Below are positions 24,938 through 33,461 of a stretch of 64,000 nt of DNA, one piece after another; position 1 is the stretch's first letter; each line of letters starts with the position of its first letter. The position numbers were made by a program, and so were the translations under genes. Source of the DNA: Leptospira congkakensis (GTDB taxonomy: Bacteria; Spirochaetota; Leptospiria; Leptospirales; Leptospiraceae); contig NZ_RQGQ01000014.1 in the NCBI RefSeq assembly GCF_004770265.1, positions 186,001 through 250,000 on the forward strand, given 5' to 3'. The notes under the pieces were generated by a model. That model had not been told where the DNA came from. It searched no databases and worked only from the letters and a program-made list of their open reading frames with translations.

Positions 24938-26281
24938 GTGATTAAATTTAAACAGTTTCATAACATGTCTTCTCAAGCGATTCCCCTGCTTGCCTCTGAA
25001 AAAACGGGCAAGGATTGGATGGATTCTGTCCTCCCAATTTTGTGGGAAGGGCTATGTACGGAACTTGGATTCTCTGCAGGTGTCGTTGTTTTGAAAGCAG
25101 AGGAAGAAGATTCTTTTTATGAATCTGCCAGTTTCGGATATGGAGAAGATGGGTTTTATTATTCGTTCCTGAACCGTGGTTCCGAACATTGGGAGGAACT
25201 GATGCACTCCCCAGAACCTGTCTTTTTTTCTGGAACTGAGTTCGAACTTTTCGGAAAAAAAACAAATGCTTTTGCCATTCGAATCTCATCTCAAAAATTT
25301 GAGATCGGATTTTTATTAGCGGAATTGGAGGAGGCAAACACTCTTCCTTTCGGAATTTTCTTAAGTCTTTTTGCAGACAAGATCGGGAACGAGTGGGGAA
25401 AAACAAAACCTAATCTTGGAATTCGGGAATCGATTCGAGAAGGAAATTCGCACTCTTTATACCACAAAGAAATCCCTAATTTGGAATTGGCCCAAAGGGA
25501 ATTTGCCAACCAAAAAATCCTTACCATCCTTGGCCCCGCGGGATCGGGTAAAAAAACTTTGGCAAAATGGATCCACCAATCCCATCTCCCGGGAGCTCCT
25601 TTTCTAGTTGTAGAATCACTACCAGACCATTTTGGAAAATTGGAAAAAGCCCTCTCAAATTGGGGGAGTGAATCCAAACAGGGGAGTCTGGTACTTACGG
25701 GAATCCAATCCCTCAATTTGGGGCAACAGCAGATTTTGTCCGATTGGTGGTCCAAGTCAGGATATTCCGGATCACTTTTTCTACTTGGTTCTGAAGAAAC
25801 GAGCCAAGAATTATTGCCAGAGTTTGAAAGATTTTTGCGAAAAAATTCGTTGGTACTACCATCGCTTAGGTTCCTTCCGAAAGCAAAATTGTTAGATTTA
25901 GTTCAGGCCATATTCGAAGAATTGTGTAGTTCTCAGAATCGGTCCGGATTGCAATTGGGGGATCAAAGTTTGCAAGAATTGGTTTCCAGAGCGTATGCGG
26001 AAAATTTCACAGACCTCCGAAATGCCATTCTCACTGGGATTTTGACCTGCCGTACAAATCAGGTAGAACCTGCAGATTTAGAACCAGGAAAATCCAGAAT
26101 GGATTTGGAGATTCCCGATGCCGAAGATTTAGACTTGCGGCGTGGAACAGAGGCCTTAGAAAGGCAGAAGATTCTTCTGGCTATGCGGATCTTTTCGGGC
26201 AACCAAATCCGGATGGCAAAGGCCTTAGGTATTTCAAGGGGATCCCTTCAGTATAAAATGAAACAGCTTGGTTTAATGTAA
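24938..26281 (+). CDS. Degenerate NtrC-like AAA+ protein with Fis-type HTH
   Basis: The 447-residue protein has a GAF-like N-terminal half (residues 10-160), an AAA+ region with Walker A GPAGSGKKT (199-207) and a C-terminal Fis helix-turn-helix (NQIRMAKALGISRGSLQYKMKQLG). This is the order of sigma54 enhancer-binding proteins. The sigma54-contacting GAFTGA loop is absent and the Walker B acidic pair is lost (GSLVLTGIQSLNLG where LFLDEI is expected), so ATP hydrolysis and sigma54 activation are unlikely. It may have become a plain DNA-binding regulator. The start is GTG 24938 or ATG 24965; neither has a clear ribosome-binding site. It is divergent from parA and shares its palindromes. Confidence 0.75.
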   Translation: MIKFKQFHNMSSQAIPLLASEKTGKDWMDSVLPILWEGLCTELGFSAGVVVLKAEEEDSFYESASFGYGEDGFYYSFLNRGSEHWEELMHSPEPVFFSGTEFELFGKKTNAFAIRISSQKFEIGFLLAELEEANTLPFGIFLSLFADKIGNEWGKTKPNLGIRESIREGNSHSLYHKEIPNLELAQREFANQKILTILGPAGSGKKTLAKWIHQSHLPGAPFLVVESLPDHFGKLEKALSNWGSESKQGSLVLTGIQSLNLGQQQILSDWWSKSGYSGSLFLLGSEETSQELLPEFERFLRKNSLVLPSLRFLPKAKLLDLVQAIFEELCSSQNRSGLQLGDQSLQELVSRAYAENFTDLRNAILTGILTCRTNQVEPADLEPGKSRMDLEIPDAEDLDLRRGTEALERQKILLAMRIFSGNQIRMAKALGISRGSLQYKMKQLGLM

Positions 26282-26283
26282 AG

Positions 26284-27282
26284 ATGGATGATACTGTTTA
26301 CGAAGAAAGGAAAACCCCTGCCGGTTTTCTTGTCAAGGTTCGACTCTCCAAGCTGACCTACGTCGTTTTCGCCGAATCCGGCCCAGAAGTTCCCAAAGGC
26401 GCCAGAAACAATTCCATAGTTGTCAACGTCCCTCGGGTTGGGTTTTTTGGAGATGATTTCGATGTCTCCCATTTCCATTTGGGAGAACTTTCCTTTGTCA
26501 ATGTCAAAGCGGGAAAACTCGTGATCCCCTACCAACATGGATTTTCTAACGAAATCAAAACCATCTATTTGGGGACGGGAAGTCTGAGTGATGTCCTGCC
26601 TGTGGTCATTTATCATTATAAAAATAAAGAAGAGTTGATGGCAGCCTGGGAGCGAGGGGAACATGCTCAGTTTTTAGTGGTCGATGAAGAAATTCCTCGA
26701 TCGGACATGGTTTCCTTCAAAATCAGATATCCCAGTATGAACATCCTTGTGATCAAAAAAAGGATCAATACTTCTGCGGAATCACAGTCACCAAAAACGG
26801 ATGAATCCAAAGACAAGGGTGTAGTCGATTACGACAAGGTTCGCGCCACCGATGTTGCCAAAAACCAGAACCTAAATACTTACAGCGAAAACCCCGTATT
26901 TTTAGCAAGGATCCATCTCCGAGCTATGGAGTTGGATAAGGTAAAACAACTCCTTCTCGACTTCCATCTTTCTTCTGATGATGTTATGTTCATCCGAACC
27001 TTCTTGGATGTGATGATCAAAAACGAATTAAAAAAACCAGAATTGGATGTGGTAAAACCACAGCTCATTGCGATGACGGAAGCTTTCCGACTAGCCGTTC
27101 TGATTTTAGAATTCAAAGTGGAAGACTTTGAGAAAGAATTGGACTCAGGTTTCTCAAAAGAAATCTCAAATATGATCTATGCACTCCTTGCTAAGGAACA
27201 AGAGACCGCCCAAGACCTGGAGCACGAAATTGTTCTCTGGGAATGGAAACTTCGAGTTCGTTCTCGGATCTTAAAAAAATAA
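26284..27282 (+). CDS. Protein of unknown function, 332 residues
   Basis: The ATG lies 2 bp after the stop of the NtrC-like gene, so they are co-transcribed. The N-terminal 165 residues are beta-rich (VKVRLSKLTYVVFAES; NNSIVVNVPRVGFFGDDFDVSHFHLGE), then comes a charged linker (about 165-195), then an alpha-helical domain (residues 200-332) with DKVKQLLLDFHLSSDDVMFIRTFLD. No signal peptide or membrane helix. The beginning could be a PilZ-like or PilZ-like-fold domain, but I see no RxxxR plus (D/N)xSxxG signature to support this. Function not assigned. Confidence 0.7.
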   Translation: MDDTVYEERKTPAGFLVKVRLSKLTYVVFAESGPEVPKGARNNSIVVNVPRVGFFGDDFDVSHFHLGELSFVNVKAGKLVIPYQHGFSNEIKTIYLGTGSLSDVLPVVIYHYKNKEELMAAWERGEHAQFLVVDEEIPRSDMVSFKIRYPSMNILVIKKRINTSAESQSPKTDESKDKGVVDYDKVRATDVAKNQNLNTYSENPVFLARIHLRAMELDKVKQLLLDFHLSSDDVMFIRTFLDVMIKNELKKPELDVVKPQLIAMTEAFRLAVLILEFKVEDFEKELDSGFSKEISNMIYALLAKEQETAQDLEHEIVLWEWKLRVRSRILKK

Positions 27283-27344
27283 CCAAAATCGCCTAAAAAA
27301 AGCTTTATTTTTCCCTGATTTCGGTGAAAACTGAGGATAATCCT

Positions 27345-28199
27345 ATGGTTTTTCCTAAAAAAATAAAAAAACTGGCACAAAAGTTGCAAAAGGTGACCCT
27401 TTTGGCTTTGCTCACTGTTTTTTTTATTTTTCCTGCTTCTGGTCTTTTGGCAGAGGAAGCGGATCTACCGGTCATCATTCCTAATGACGAACTTCTCACT
27501 CCCATAGAACTCCGTGATGGATTGGTTTTTGAAGTAGTGGTTTCTGAAGAAAGTGAATTTGCACTCCATGAAAATTCTTCTTCCGAATCGCAGGTGGAAG
27601 ATTCTTTCCATCTCTCTAGTTTTTCCAAAACAAAATCGGCAGCCACTTTGGCCATCGCTGAAAACGTGAAAGATTTTAGCCATGATTCCAAACCAGTTTC
27701 CCAAATCAGAAATTTTGGACTCTGTGAAGGTGCTTCTCTTTTTGAGAATGCTCTTCGGCATTCCGAGGTAAAATCGATTGCCAGCCTAGGACTTTTTGGT
27801 TTTCTGGGGATATGTCTCAGCCGAAGCGAGTTGCCTTCCAAAAATTTCTCAATGCCATGCGAAAACTCTCTACTGAAGTCAATGACTCAGAGATCTGCAA
27901 ACGATTGGAAATTCTTATGGCAACCAGTAAGGATGACCTCCCTTTGGCTCATGTCAACCAGCTCCTCCAGGATGCTAAAAACTTCGATCCAAAGACCATT
28001 CCGGAACCATACACACAGTATGTCCGACACTTCATCTACATGGTCAAACGCAATGGAAGGGTTCCTAATGACCTTCTCTCCCTCTCCGGAGGGGATGAAG
28101 ACAGAACTGGTGGTGACCGCTCTCCCAAGTCTGCAAAGAAGCAGTCGGCAGTTCAGTCCAAATCCAAGCACAGTACCTCTAAATCCTCAAGTCCTGTAA
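27345..28199 (+). CDS. Putative exported protein, out-of-frame overlap with next gene
   Basis: ATG 27345 has GAGGA seven bases upstream, one of the better ribosome-binding sites here. The N terminus is a signal-like stretch (KVTLLALLTVFFIFPASGLLAEEA), followed by an acidic Ser-rich region to about residue 150. From position 27812 on, this frame runs through another gene in a different frame, and its product there is Ser/Met-rich and looks like a shadow. The real protein may be only the first half, with a frameshift or chance extension to 28199. No family recognised. Low certainty. Confidence 0.4.
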   Translation: MVFPKKIKKLAQKLQKVTLLALLTVFFIFPASGLLAEEADLPVIIPNDELLTPIELRDGLVFEVVVSEESEFALHENSSSESQVEDSFHLSSFSKTKSAATLAIAENVKDFSHDSKPVSQIRNFGLCEGASLFENALRHSEVKSIASLGLFGFLGICLSRSELPSKNFSMPCENSLLKSMTQRSANDWKFLWQPVRMTSLWLMSTSSSRMLKTSIQRPFRNHTHSMSDTSSTWSNAMEGFLMTFSPSPEGMKTELVVTALPSLQRSSRQFSPNPSTVPLNPQVL

Positions 28200-28243
28200 A
28201 GAAGGGGAAATCTTCCCCCAAATCCACTTCTAAAAAGTCCTGA
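27812..28243 (+). CDS. Small basic-tailed protein of unknown function
   Basis: The 143-residue protein has an alpha-helical N-terminal domain of about 95 residues (VAFQKFLNAMRKLSTEVNDSEICKRLEILMATSKDDLPLAH) and a Ser/Lys-rich tail of about 45 residues (SPKSAKKQSAVQSKSKHS and SSPVKKGKSSPK), a tail type seen in histone-H1-like or nucleoid-associated proteins. GGGG lies four bases before the ATG. It overlaps the C-terminal part of the preceding frame by 388 bp. Followed 28 bp later by a strong terminator. DNA binding is a guess from composition. Confidence 0.65.
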   Translation: MSQPKRVAFQKFLNAMRKLSTEVNDSEICKRLEILMATSKDDLPLAHVNQLLQDAKNFDPKTIPEPYTQYVRHFIYMVKRNGRVPNDLLSLSGGDEDRTGGDRSPKSAKKQSAVQSKSKHSTSKSSSPVKKGKSSPKSTSKKS

Positions 28244-28271
28244 AATAGCTAAATTCTTCTCTAAAGAAAAC

Positions 28272-28307
28272 CACCCTGTGCGCAGCACAGGGTGAATTCT
28301 CGTTTTT
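28272..28307 (+). terminator. Intrinsic terminator
   Basis: CACCCTGTGC-GCA-GCACAGGGTG is a perfect 10-bp stem with a 3-nt loop (28272-28294), followed by AATTCTCG and five T. It closes the plus-strand unit starting at the NtrC-like gene; the T-run is somewhat distant, so efficiency may be moderate. Confidence 0.7.
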
Positions 28308-29112
28308 CCATCCCTAGGGGACATACCATCAGATTTATCGAAATTGACCATTTTTAAGCACTTATTGCTCTTCCTCTATCGCTTTTGCTCATTCTAAGTA
28401 AATCGGCTCCAGAATCTTGACGAAACTGCCAAAATTTAGGCATTTACCAACCAGGATCAAATATCGGGATAACTGTCCACCATGGGACACCTAACAAGTG
28501 TTTCATTTTCTTTGGCCGTTCGCATCTGGGCACCTACTGTTCCTGTATGGGCGACCAAACATGGTCATGCCAGCCGATTGGCAGCCAAGAAGAGGGCAAT
28601 TCACTTGCTGCCCGAATTTCGTCTATTTCTTTGGCTGCCCCTCAGAGTCTCAAGCAAGACCTGAACTAGCGGAGCAAAATCCATATAAAAGAATTCATCT
28701 TGTACTGGGTGCAGTCGGATGCCTGGGGATGGGCAGTTCGGAAGCACTCAGAAACCGCAGCAATTGGCCTTTGTTTTCGGGACCAATTCAGTAGGAAGGG
28801 GAAAAACCGTCCAAAACCAAATTTCGGCCCGTAGGAGGCACAGGGGGAATTTGTAAGGCTGTTTACCCTAAGATTTAAGAAAAACAAAGAAAGGAGTGGC
28901 CAAATTAGGGCATTTATCCCTCAAACTACCAAATCTTTGGCTGCAAAACAAGAGGACAAAGAGGCTTCAAGCAATAGCGATTAATTGTCCAAAAACTAGT
29001 ATAAAAGCTGCCAAAAAGTCATGTGTATCGAAATTGCATATGTATGTAAAAATGGCAGGGAATTGAATATTGGTTGCCAGGCAGGAGTATCCGACCCACC
29101 GTTCTTTTTTAT
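28308..29112. other. 805-bp region without a recognisable gene
   Basis: Open frames here (for example 28482-28664 and 28498-28794) overlap one another and give products rich in W, C, P and R, unlike the neighbours, so I take them as chance. Base composition looks less AT-rich than flanking genes. Visible short structure: TTGGCAGCCAA near 28578, a GGGCA/TGCCC dyad near 28597, TTTGGCTGC twice (near 28630 and 28935) and a related motif TTAGG(G)CATTTA near 28435 and 28903. No tRNA or known RNA is recognised. It could be decayed sequence, a non-coding RNA locus or part of the replicon control region. Confidence 0.4.
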
Positions 29113-29328
29113 ATGGCGGAAACGATACGGCTTAGGGTAAAATGTCACGCTTGTTCCAATTTGATTGAAGGAACGGCCAAATACGGGTCTGGGCACTTTG
29201 TTCCAGAGGGGATAGTCTTTGATTTTGTGGCTGTAGGTAAGGTGGAAGGGGCGCAGGGAAGAAGAGTTAAGGCGGAAGTCACTTGCACCTGCCCCAATTG
29301 TGGCGTAAAATGCAAGTACAATGTTTAA
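29113..29328 (+). CDS. Small zinc-ribbon protein
   Basis: A 71-residue protein with CHAC near the start and CTCPNCGVKC near the end, two CxxC-type knuckles that can bind one zinc, separated by a beta-rich stretch (VPEGIVFDFVAVGKVEG). I chose ATG 29113; a TTG at 29074 would add 13 residues without Cys. It has no DNA-binding basic patch that I can see. It precedes the MBOAT gene by 22 bp. Function unknown. Confidence 0.6.
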   Translation: MAETIRLRVKCHACSNLIEGTAKYGSGHFVPEGIVFDFVAVGKVEGAQGRRVKAEVTCTCPNCGVKCKYNV

Positions 29329-29350
29329 TTGATTAAAAATAGTCAATAAT

Positions 29351-30829
29351 ATGCTCTTTAATTCGGCAACGTTTGCTCTTTTTTTTATCGGGTCCTTGTC
29401 TGTTTGGCTGCTCTTATGCAATAGGTTGCCCAAAAAAAGTTCGTGGTTCGCAGGAAATTACTCACAAAAAAGATTAATATTAGTCATTTATCTGATTAGC
29501 GTTAGCTCTATATTTTATTGTTTTTGGAATCCAGCTTATCTGCTCCTGTTAGTTTGGATTGCTTTTGTAGATTTTTGGCTAGCTCTAGCCTTAGGAAGGA
29601 TTGATACTCCTCTCTTTCGCCAACTTATTTTGGCAATTTCGCTGCTAAATAGCCTAGGAATCCTTCTTTTCTTTAAATATGGGCACTTTATCGCCGAAAA
29701 TTGGGCAAATGTTTTTGGTGGCTCTTCATTGGATGTAGAATTTTGGAGTCATTGGCTTCTCCCTGTGGGGATTTCTTTTTACACATTCCAGTCGATTTCC
29801 TATCTGGTGGATGTTTACCGGAAAGAATTGGAGCCTGAGAGGAAGTTTTCATCCTATTTGCTCTTTCTTTCGTTTTTCCCACAGTTGGTTGCGGGCCCAA
29901 TCGTCACGGCCAAGTCTTTTTTGCCCCAAATTCGTAGGCCTCTCCCCTTCCTGAAAACTCCTGTTCTTTTCGCTGTATTTCTCATATTGTTAGGGTTGTT
30001 TAAAAAAATGGTAATTGCGGACCATTTGGCCGAAACTTCAGACTTTGCATTTACTCACACCGCAGACATATCCACGAAAGCACTTTGGATTGGTATGTTT
30101 TCCTATTCCTTTCAGATCTATTGTGACTTTTCAGGTTATACTGATATTGCCCAAGGCGCGGCACTTCTATTTGGGTTCCGTTTGCCTGAGAATTTTAAGA
30201 TGCCTTATCTATCCAGTGGGTTTTCAGAGTTCTGGACTCGTTGGCATATTTCTCTTTCCCAGTGGCTTAAAAAATATGTCTACATCAGCCTTGGTGGGAA
30301 TCGTGTGAGTCAGCTTTTCACTTATCGAAATTTATTTCTTGTGATGGCAATCGGTGGATTTTGGCATGGGGCCTCTTGGAATTTTTTTGTCTGGGGGGCA
30401 AGCCACGGTTTTTTGCTCATTTTGGAAAGATGGGCACTTGTTGGGTCTAGAGTTTGGAACGTAGCTTGGATGAGGCCCGTTCGTATCCTGATTACATTCC
30501 TCTTAGTAAGTTTTCTTTGGATTTTCTTTAGAAGTAGTGATTTTACAAGTTCTCTGTCCTACCTACAGGGTCTTTTCACCAAAAAAGAGGGTTTTTCTCT
30601 TCCTTATACTTTTGAAATGACTTTTGTTTACTGTTTGTTTTTTATTTTGATAGGTCATGTATTGGGGAATTTGTATTTTAATGACAATAAGCAGTTGTTA
30701 GGTGAGTTTAAAAAACTAGAAAATTCCTTAGGAAAAACGGCAATTTTTGCCGTTTTGACTTCGATTTCCCTTGTTTTGATTGTTTTGTTTTCGGCCGATA
30801 GCAAACCTTTTGTGTATTTTGTTTTTTAA
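29351..30829 (+). CDS. MBOAT-family O-acyltransferase (AlgI-like), copy 1
   Basis: The 492-residue protein has about 11 membrane helices and the MBOAT signatures: LLPVGISFYTFQSISYLVDVYR, FFPQLVAGPI, WTRWHISLSQWLKKYVYISLGGNR and the catalytic-His motif GGFWHGASWNFFVWGASHG. AlgI/DltB-like MBOAT proteins move acyl groups, usually acetyl, across the inner membrane to an extracytoplasmic acceptor or carrier. The next gene, 9 bp downstream, encodes an SGNH-type protein, the usual partner that finishes O-acetylation. The N terminus (MLFNSATFALFF) resembles the second MBOAT at 49402 (MLFNSFEFLVFF), so the two are paralogs. Confidence 0.92.
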   Translation: MLFNSATFALFFIGSLSVWLLLCNRLPKKSSWFAGNYSQKRLILVIYLISVSSIFYCFWNPAYLLLLVWIAFVDFWLALALGRIDTPLFRQLILAISLLNSLGILLFFKYGHFIAENWANVFGGSSLDVEFWSHWLLPVGISFYTFQSISYLVDVYRKELEPERKFSSYLLFLSFFPQLVAGPIVTAKSFLPQIRRPLPFLKTPVLFAVFLILLGLFKKMVIADHLAETSDFAFTHTADISTKALWIGMFSYSFQIYCDFSGYTDIAQGAALLFGFRLPENFKMPYLSSGFSEFWTRWHISLSQWLKKYVYISLGGNRVSQLFTYRNLFLVMAIGGFWHGASWNFFVWGASHGFLLILERWALVGSRVWNVAWMRPVRILITFLLVSFLWIFFRSSDFTSSLSYLQGLFTKKEGFSLPYTFEMTFVYCLFFILIGHVLGNLYFNDNKQLLGEFKKLENSLGKTAIFAVLTSISLVLIVLFSADSKPFVYFVF

Positions 30830-30838
30830 GGAGATAAT

Positions 30839-32359
30839 ATGAAACAAAGGATATTATTTATATGTTTCTTTCTTATTTCCTTATTTGCCCTAGACTTTTT
30901 GATTTTTAAAAAACTTCAGTTTTTGTTGCCGAACGAATCTCCTTGGAATACCAATCATTTCTTTAATTTTTTATATGAATATGAAAGGATTCGAAACCTT
31001 CCCAAAACAAAAAAAAGAATCATCATTGTCGGAAGTTCTGTTGCTTACTATTCGATTGACTCTCGTAAATTAAGGGAGTCTTTGCAGAAAGATTATGATT
31101 TGGATGTGGATGTTTTTTATTTAGCTTATGCCGGAAATAGCCCACTTTATGTGTATTTGTTGCTAAGCTGGTTGGATCCATTAGAGCCGGATCTTGTTGT
31201 GTACCCTGTCAATTTTATTGATTATCGCCTTCACCGAACTTACGTTATATTTCCTGAGGGGAGGAATGATTCTGTAGACGAGTCGGTAGTTGTTAGAGAC
31301 GCCCTTACCTTTGGAGAAGCACCCCAGTCTTTGTGGGTATTCCCTTGGGAGACCTTAAAAGAAGTTGGTTCTTCGATGGATTGGGATACCTGGTCTCGTT
31401 ATGTAGTTTCTTCTGGATTTTCCTTCTATCGTTACAAAGATATTTATCTACAAAATTTGCAAAATTTAATCCAACATCGGTTTGGACGAAATACCAGCTA
31501 TCATGCTTATGCAGGAGTCGACATTCCTGAGGGAATTAGTGGCCTCGGTTGGACAGGTCAAAAATTTAGTTTTTTCCCAACAGAAAAATTGAAAAACAAA
31601 GGATTTTGGGTTGAGGTAACTCAGTTCCTTCTAGGTGGAAAACCATGTCGGATGGAAATTTCCAATGGAATCACTCGCCAAGAAATTTTCCTCACCCGTG
31701 AAGGTTGGGTCAAACTCCACTTGGATCCAAAATTCTTCCAAGATAAAAAGTTAATCACAGCAAAACTAGAGCGGGTTTGGTATGCCTATCAGGCAACCGG
31801 TTCCTATTTGGATTATCATTTTGATCCTATGGGTGTTCGGTTGGAACAAACTTTTGGACTCGAAAAAGCGAAGTCCGGAATCCAATACGAAAGGGAACCG
31901 AGAACCGAGGACTTTCGGTATTCAGGAATGAAAGATGAAGAATATCGTAAGTATTTCCATTACCGATTGCTTGAGGGACTTGAGAAACGACCTGGAATAG
32001 GTTACCTCGTTGCCTTAAAATTGGCAAAAGAAAGAATTCGTGAGGAAAACTTTCGACCTTATTTTCACTTTCGGTATCTCAAAAAAATTGCAGATCATTT
32101 TCGAGAGAGAAATGTTCGTTTTTTACTCATCAACAATCCAGAAAGTCCTATCTCACTGGATTGGTATGAAGACTCTCCGTGGTATAAGGATCACTTGGCC
32201 TATCTGGAATCTTTGGCGGGTGGGTCCGCATATTATTGGGACATACACCGAAGTTTGCCGATGCAGGGTTTTTCGGACTTCCACCATTTCACTTATCTCG
32301 GAATGGAACAAATGAATCCGATTTATGCTAAAAGAATTGGAAATCTCTTTCCGAAATAG
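30839..32359 (+). CDS. SGNH/DUF1574-like membrane-anchored protein, MBOAT partner 1
   Basis: The 506-residue protein starts with a signal anchor (ILFICFFLISLFALDFLIF) and an SGNH block I (RIIIVGSSVAYYSID). The C terminus has a DxxH-type block V (GFSDFHHFTYLGM). An insert of about 200 residues separates the blocks, longer than in copy 2. GGAG lies six bases before the ATG. The domain order and MBOAT neighbour point to AlgJ/AlgX-like acetyl transfer in the periplasm. The carbohydrate target is not known. Confidence 0.75.
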   Translation: MKQRILFICFFLISLFALDFLIFKKLQFLLPNESPWNTNHFFNFLYEYERIRNLPKTKKRIIIVGSSVAYYSIDSRKLRESLQKDYDLDVDVFYLAYAGNSPLYVYLLLSWLDPLEPDLVVYPVNFIDYRLHRTYVIFPEGRNDSVDESVVVRDALTFGEAPQSLWVFPWETLKEVGSSMDWDTWSRYVVSSGFSFYRYKDIYLQNLQNLIQHRFGRNTSYHAYAGVDIPEGISGLGWTGQKFSFFPTEKLKNKGFWVEVTQFLLGGKPCRMEISNGITRQEIFLTREGWVKLHLDPKFFQDKKLITAKLERVWYAYQATGSYLDYHFDPMGVRLEQTFGLEKAKSGIQYEREPRTEDFRYSGMKDEEYRKYFHYRLLEGLEKRPGIGYLVALKLAKERIREENFRPYFHFRYLKKIADHFRERNVRFLLINNPESPISLDWYEDSPWYKDHLAYLESLAGGSAYYWDIHRSLPMQGFSDFHHFTYLGMEQMNPIYAKRIGNLFPK

Positions 32360-32395
32360 GATGTTTTTCAATCCTTACATTAGATAAGGAATTTT

Positions 32396-33445
32396 ATGGA
32401 AAAAATTAAAGTTGGAGTCCTGGGAGCAACAGGTTCCGTCGGTCAAAGATTCATTCAACTTTTGGAGAATCACCCTTATTTCACGGTGACTCATTTGGCA
32501 GCTTCTGAAAAAAGTGCCGGCCAAACTTATGGTGAGGTTATGAAATCTCGTTGGAAGATTTCATCCGATATCCCTGCTTACGCGAAAGACATTATCATTA
32601 CTTTACCAAATCCCGAAGTGACCAAGGGCGTGCAACTCGTGTTCAGCGGTCTTGATGCATCGATTGCTGGAGAAGTGGAAACTGCATATGCAGAAGCAGG
32701 AGTGATGGTCCTTTCTAATTCAAAGAATCATAGAATGGTTCCCAATGTTCCCATTCTTTCTGCCGAAGTGAATGCACATCATTTGGATGTTTTACAAGCA
32801 CAGAAAACCAAAGGTAAAATCATTACCAATTCCAATTGTACGATTATGGGTGTTACCATTTCATTAAAACCCTTAATGGATGCCTTTGGTTTAAAGTCTG
32901 TTATGTTATTTTCTATGCAGGCCATTTCGGGAGCAGGATACCCAGGGGTTCCAACCATGGACATCCTTGGGAATGTGGTTCCTTATATTGGTGGTGAAGA
33001 AGACAAAGCAGAAGTGGAACCACAAAAATGTTTGGGAACGGTTGAGGCTGGAATCATCAAACCAGCGGGTTTTAAAATTTCTGCTCATTGCAATCGTGTT
33101 CCTGTTTTTGACGGACATACGGTTTGTGTTTCTGTTTCCTTTGATAAAAAACCAAAAAAAGAAGAGATTCTTAAGGTTTGGGCCGATTTTCAAGGGGAAC
33201 CGCAGAAATTGGGATTGCCGTTTGCACCAAACCAAGCTATTCTCTACCGCGAAGAAAATGATAGGCCCCAACCACGTCTGGATTTAGAGACGGGAAGAGG
33301 AATGACTACTGTAGTCGGAAGACTTCGGGAAGATCCAATTTTGGATTGGAAATGGGTAGTGCTTTCGCATAACACCATTCGAGGTGCGGCCGGTGCTGCG
33401 ATTTTGAATGCAGAGTTATTGTACAAAAAAGGATTTTTTAACTAA
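32396..33445 (+). CDS. asd: Aspartate-semialdehyde dehydrogenase
   Basis: The 349-residue enzyme has the NADP-binding [10 protein letters not shown] at residues 10-19 and the catalytic Cys148 in [11 protein letters not shown] basic/His region ([16 protein letters not shown]) completes the active site. The sequence is of the archaeal/fungal type of Asd rather than the enterobacterial type. It reduces aspartyl phosphate to the semialdehyde, for lysine/diaminopimelate, methionine and threonine synthesis, so the replicon carrying it is needed for cell-wall and amino-acid synthesis. AAGGA precedes the ATG. In L. interrogans asd is on the small chromosome. Confidence 0.95.
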   Translation: MEKIKVGVLGATGSVGQRFIQLLENHPYFTVTHLAASEKSAGQTYGEVMKSRWKISSDIPAYAKDIIITLPNPEVTKGVQLVFSGLDASIAGEVETAYAEAGVMVLSNSKNHRMVPNVPILSAEVNAHHLDVLQAQKTKGKIITNSNCTIMGVTISLKPLMDAFGLKSVMLFSMQAISGAGYPGVPTMDILGNVVPYIGGEEDKAEVEPQKCLGTVEAGIIKPAGFKISAHCNRVPVFDGHTVCVSVSFDKKPKKEEILKVWADFQGEPQKLGLPFAPNQAILYREENDRPQPRLDLETGRGMTTVVGRLREDPILDWKWVVLSHNTIRGAAGAAILNAELLYKKGFFN

Positions 33446-33461
33446 GGAACTTACTCGGTAA

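Noticed and set aside
24930..24958. TTGACA at 24930 as promoter of the NtrC-like gene
   Set aside because: No acceptable -10 lies 15-19 bp downstream and the -35 would almost touch the GTG start; it may be fortuitous or part of the repeated GTACTTGAC word.
28482..28794. Overlapping frames of 60 and 98 codons in the gene-free island
   Set aside because: Products are rich in W, P, C and R, have no ribosome-binding site, and overlap one another; no domain is visible.
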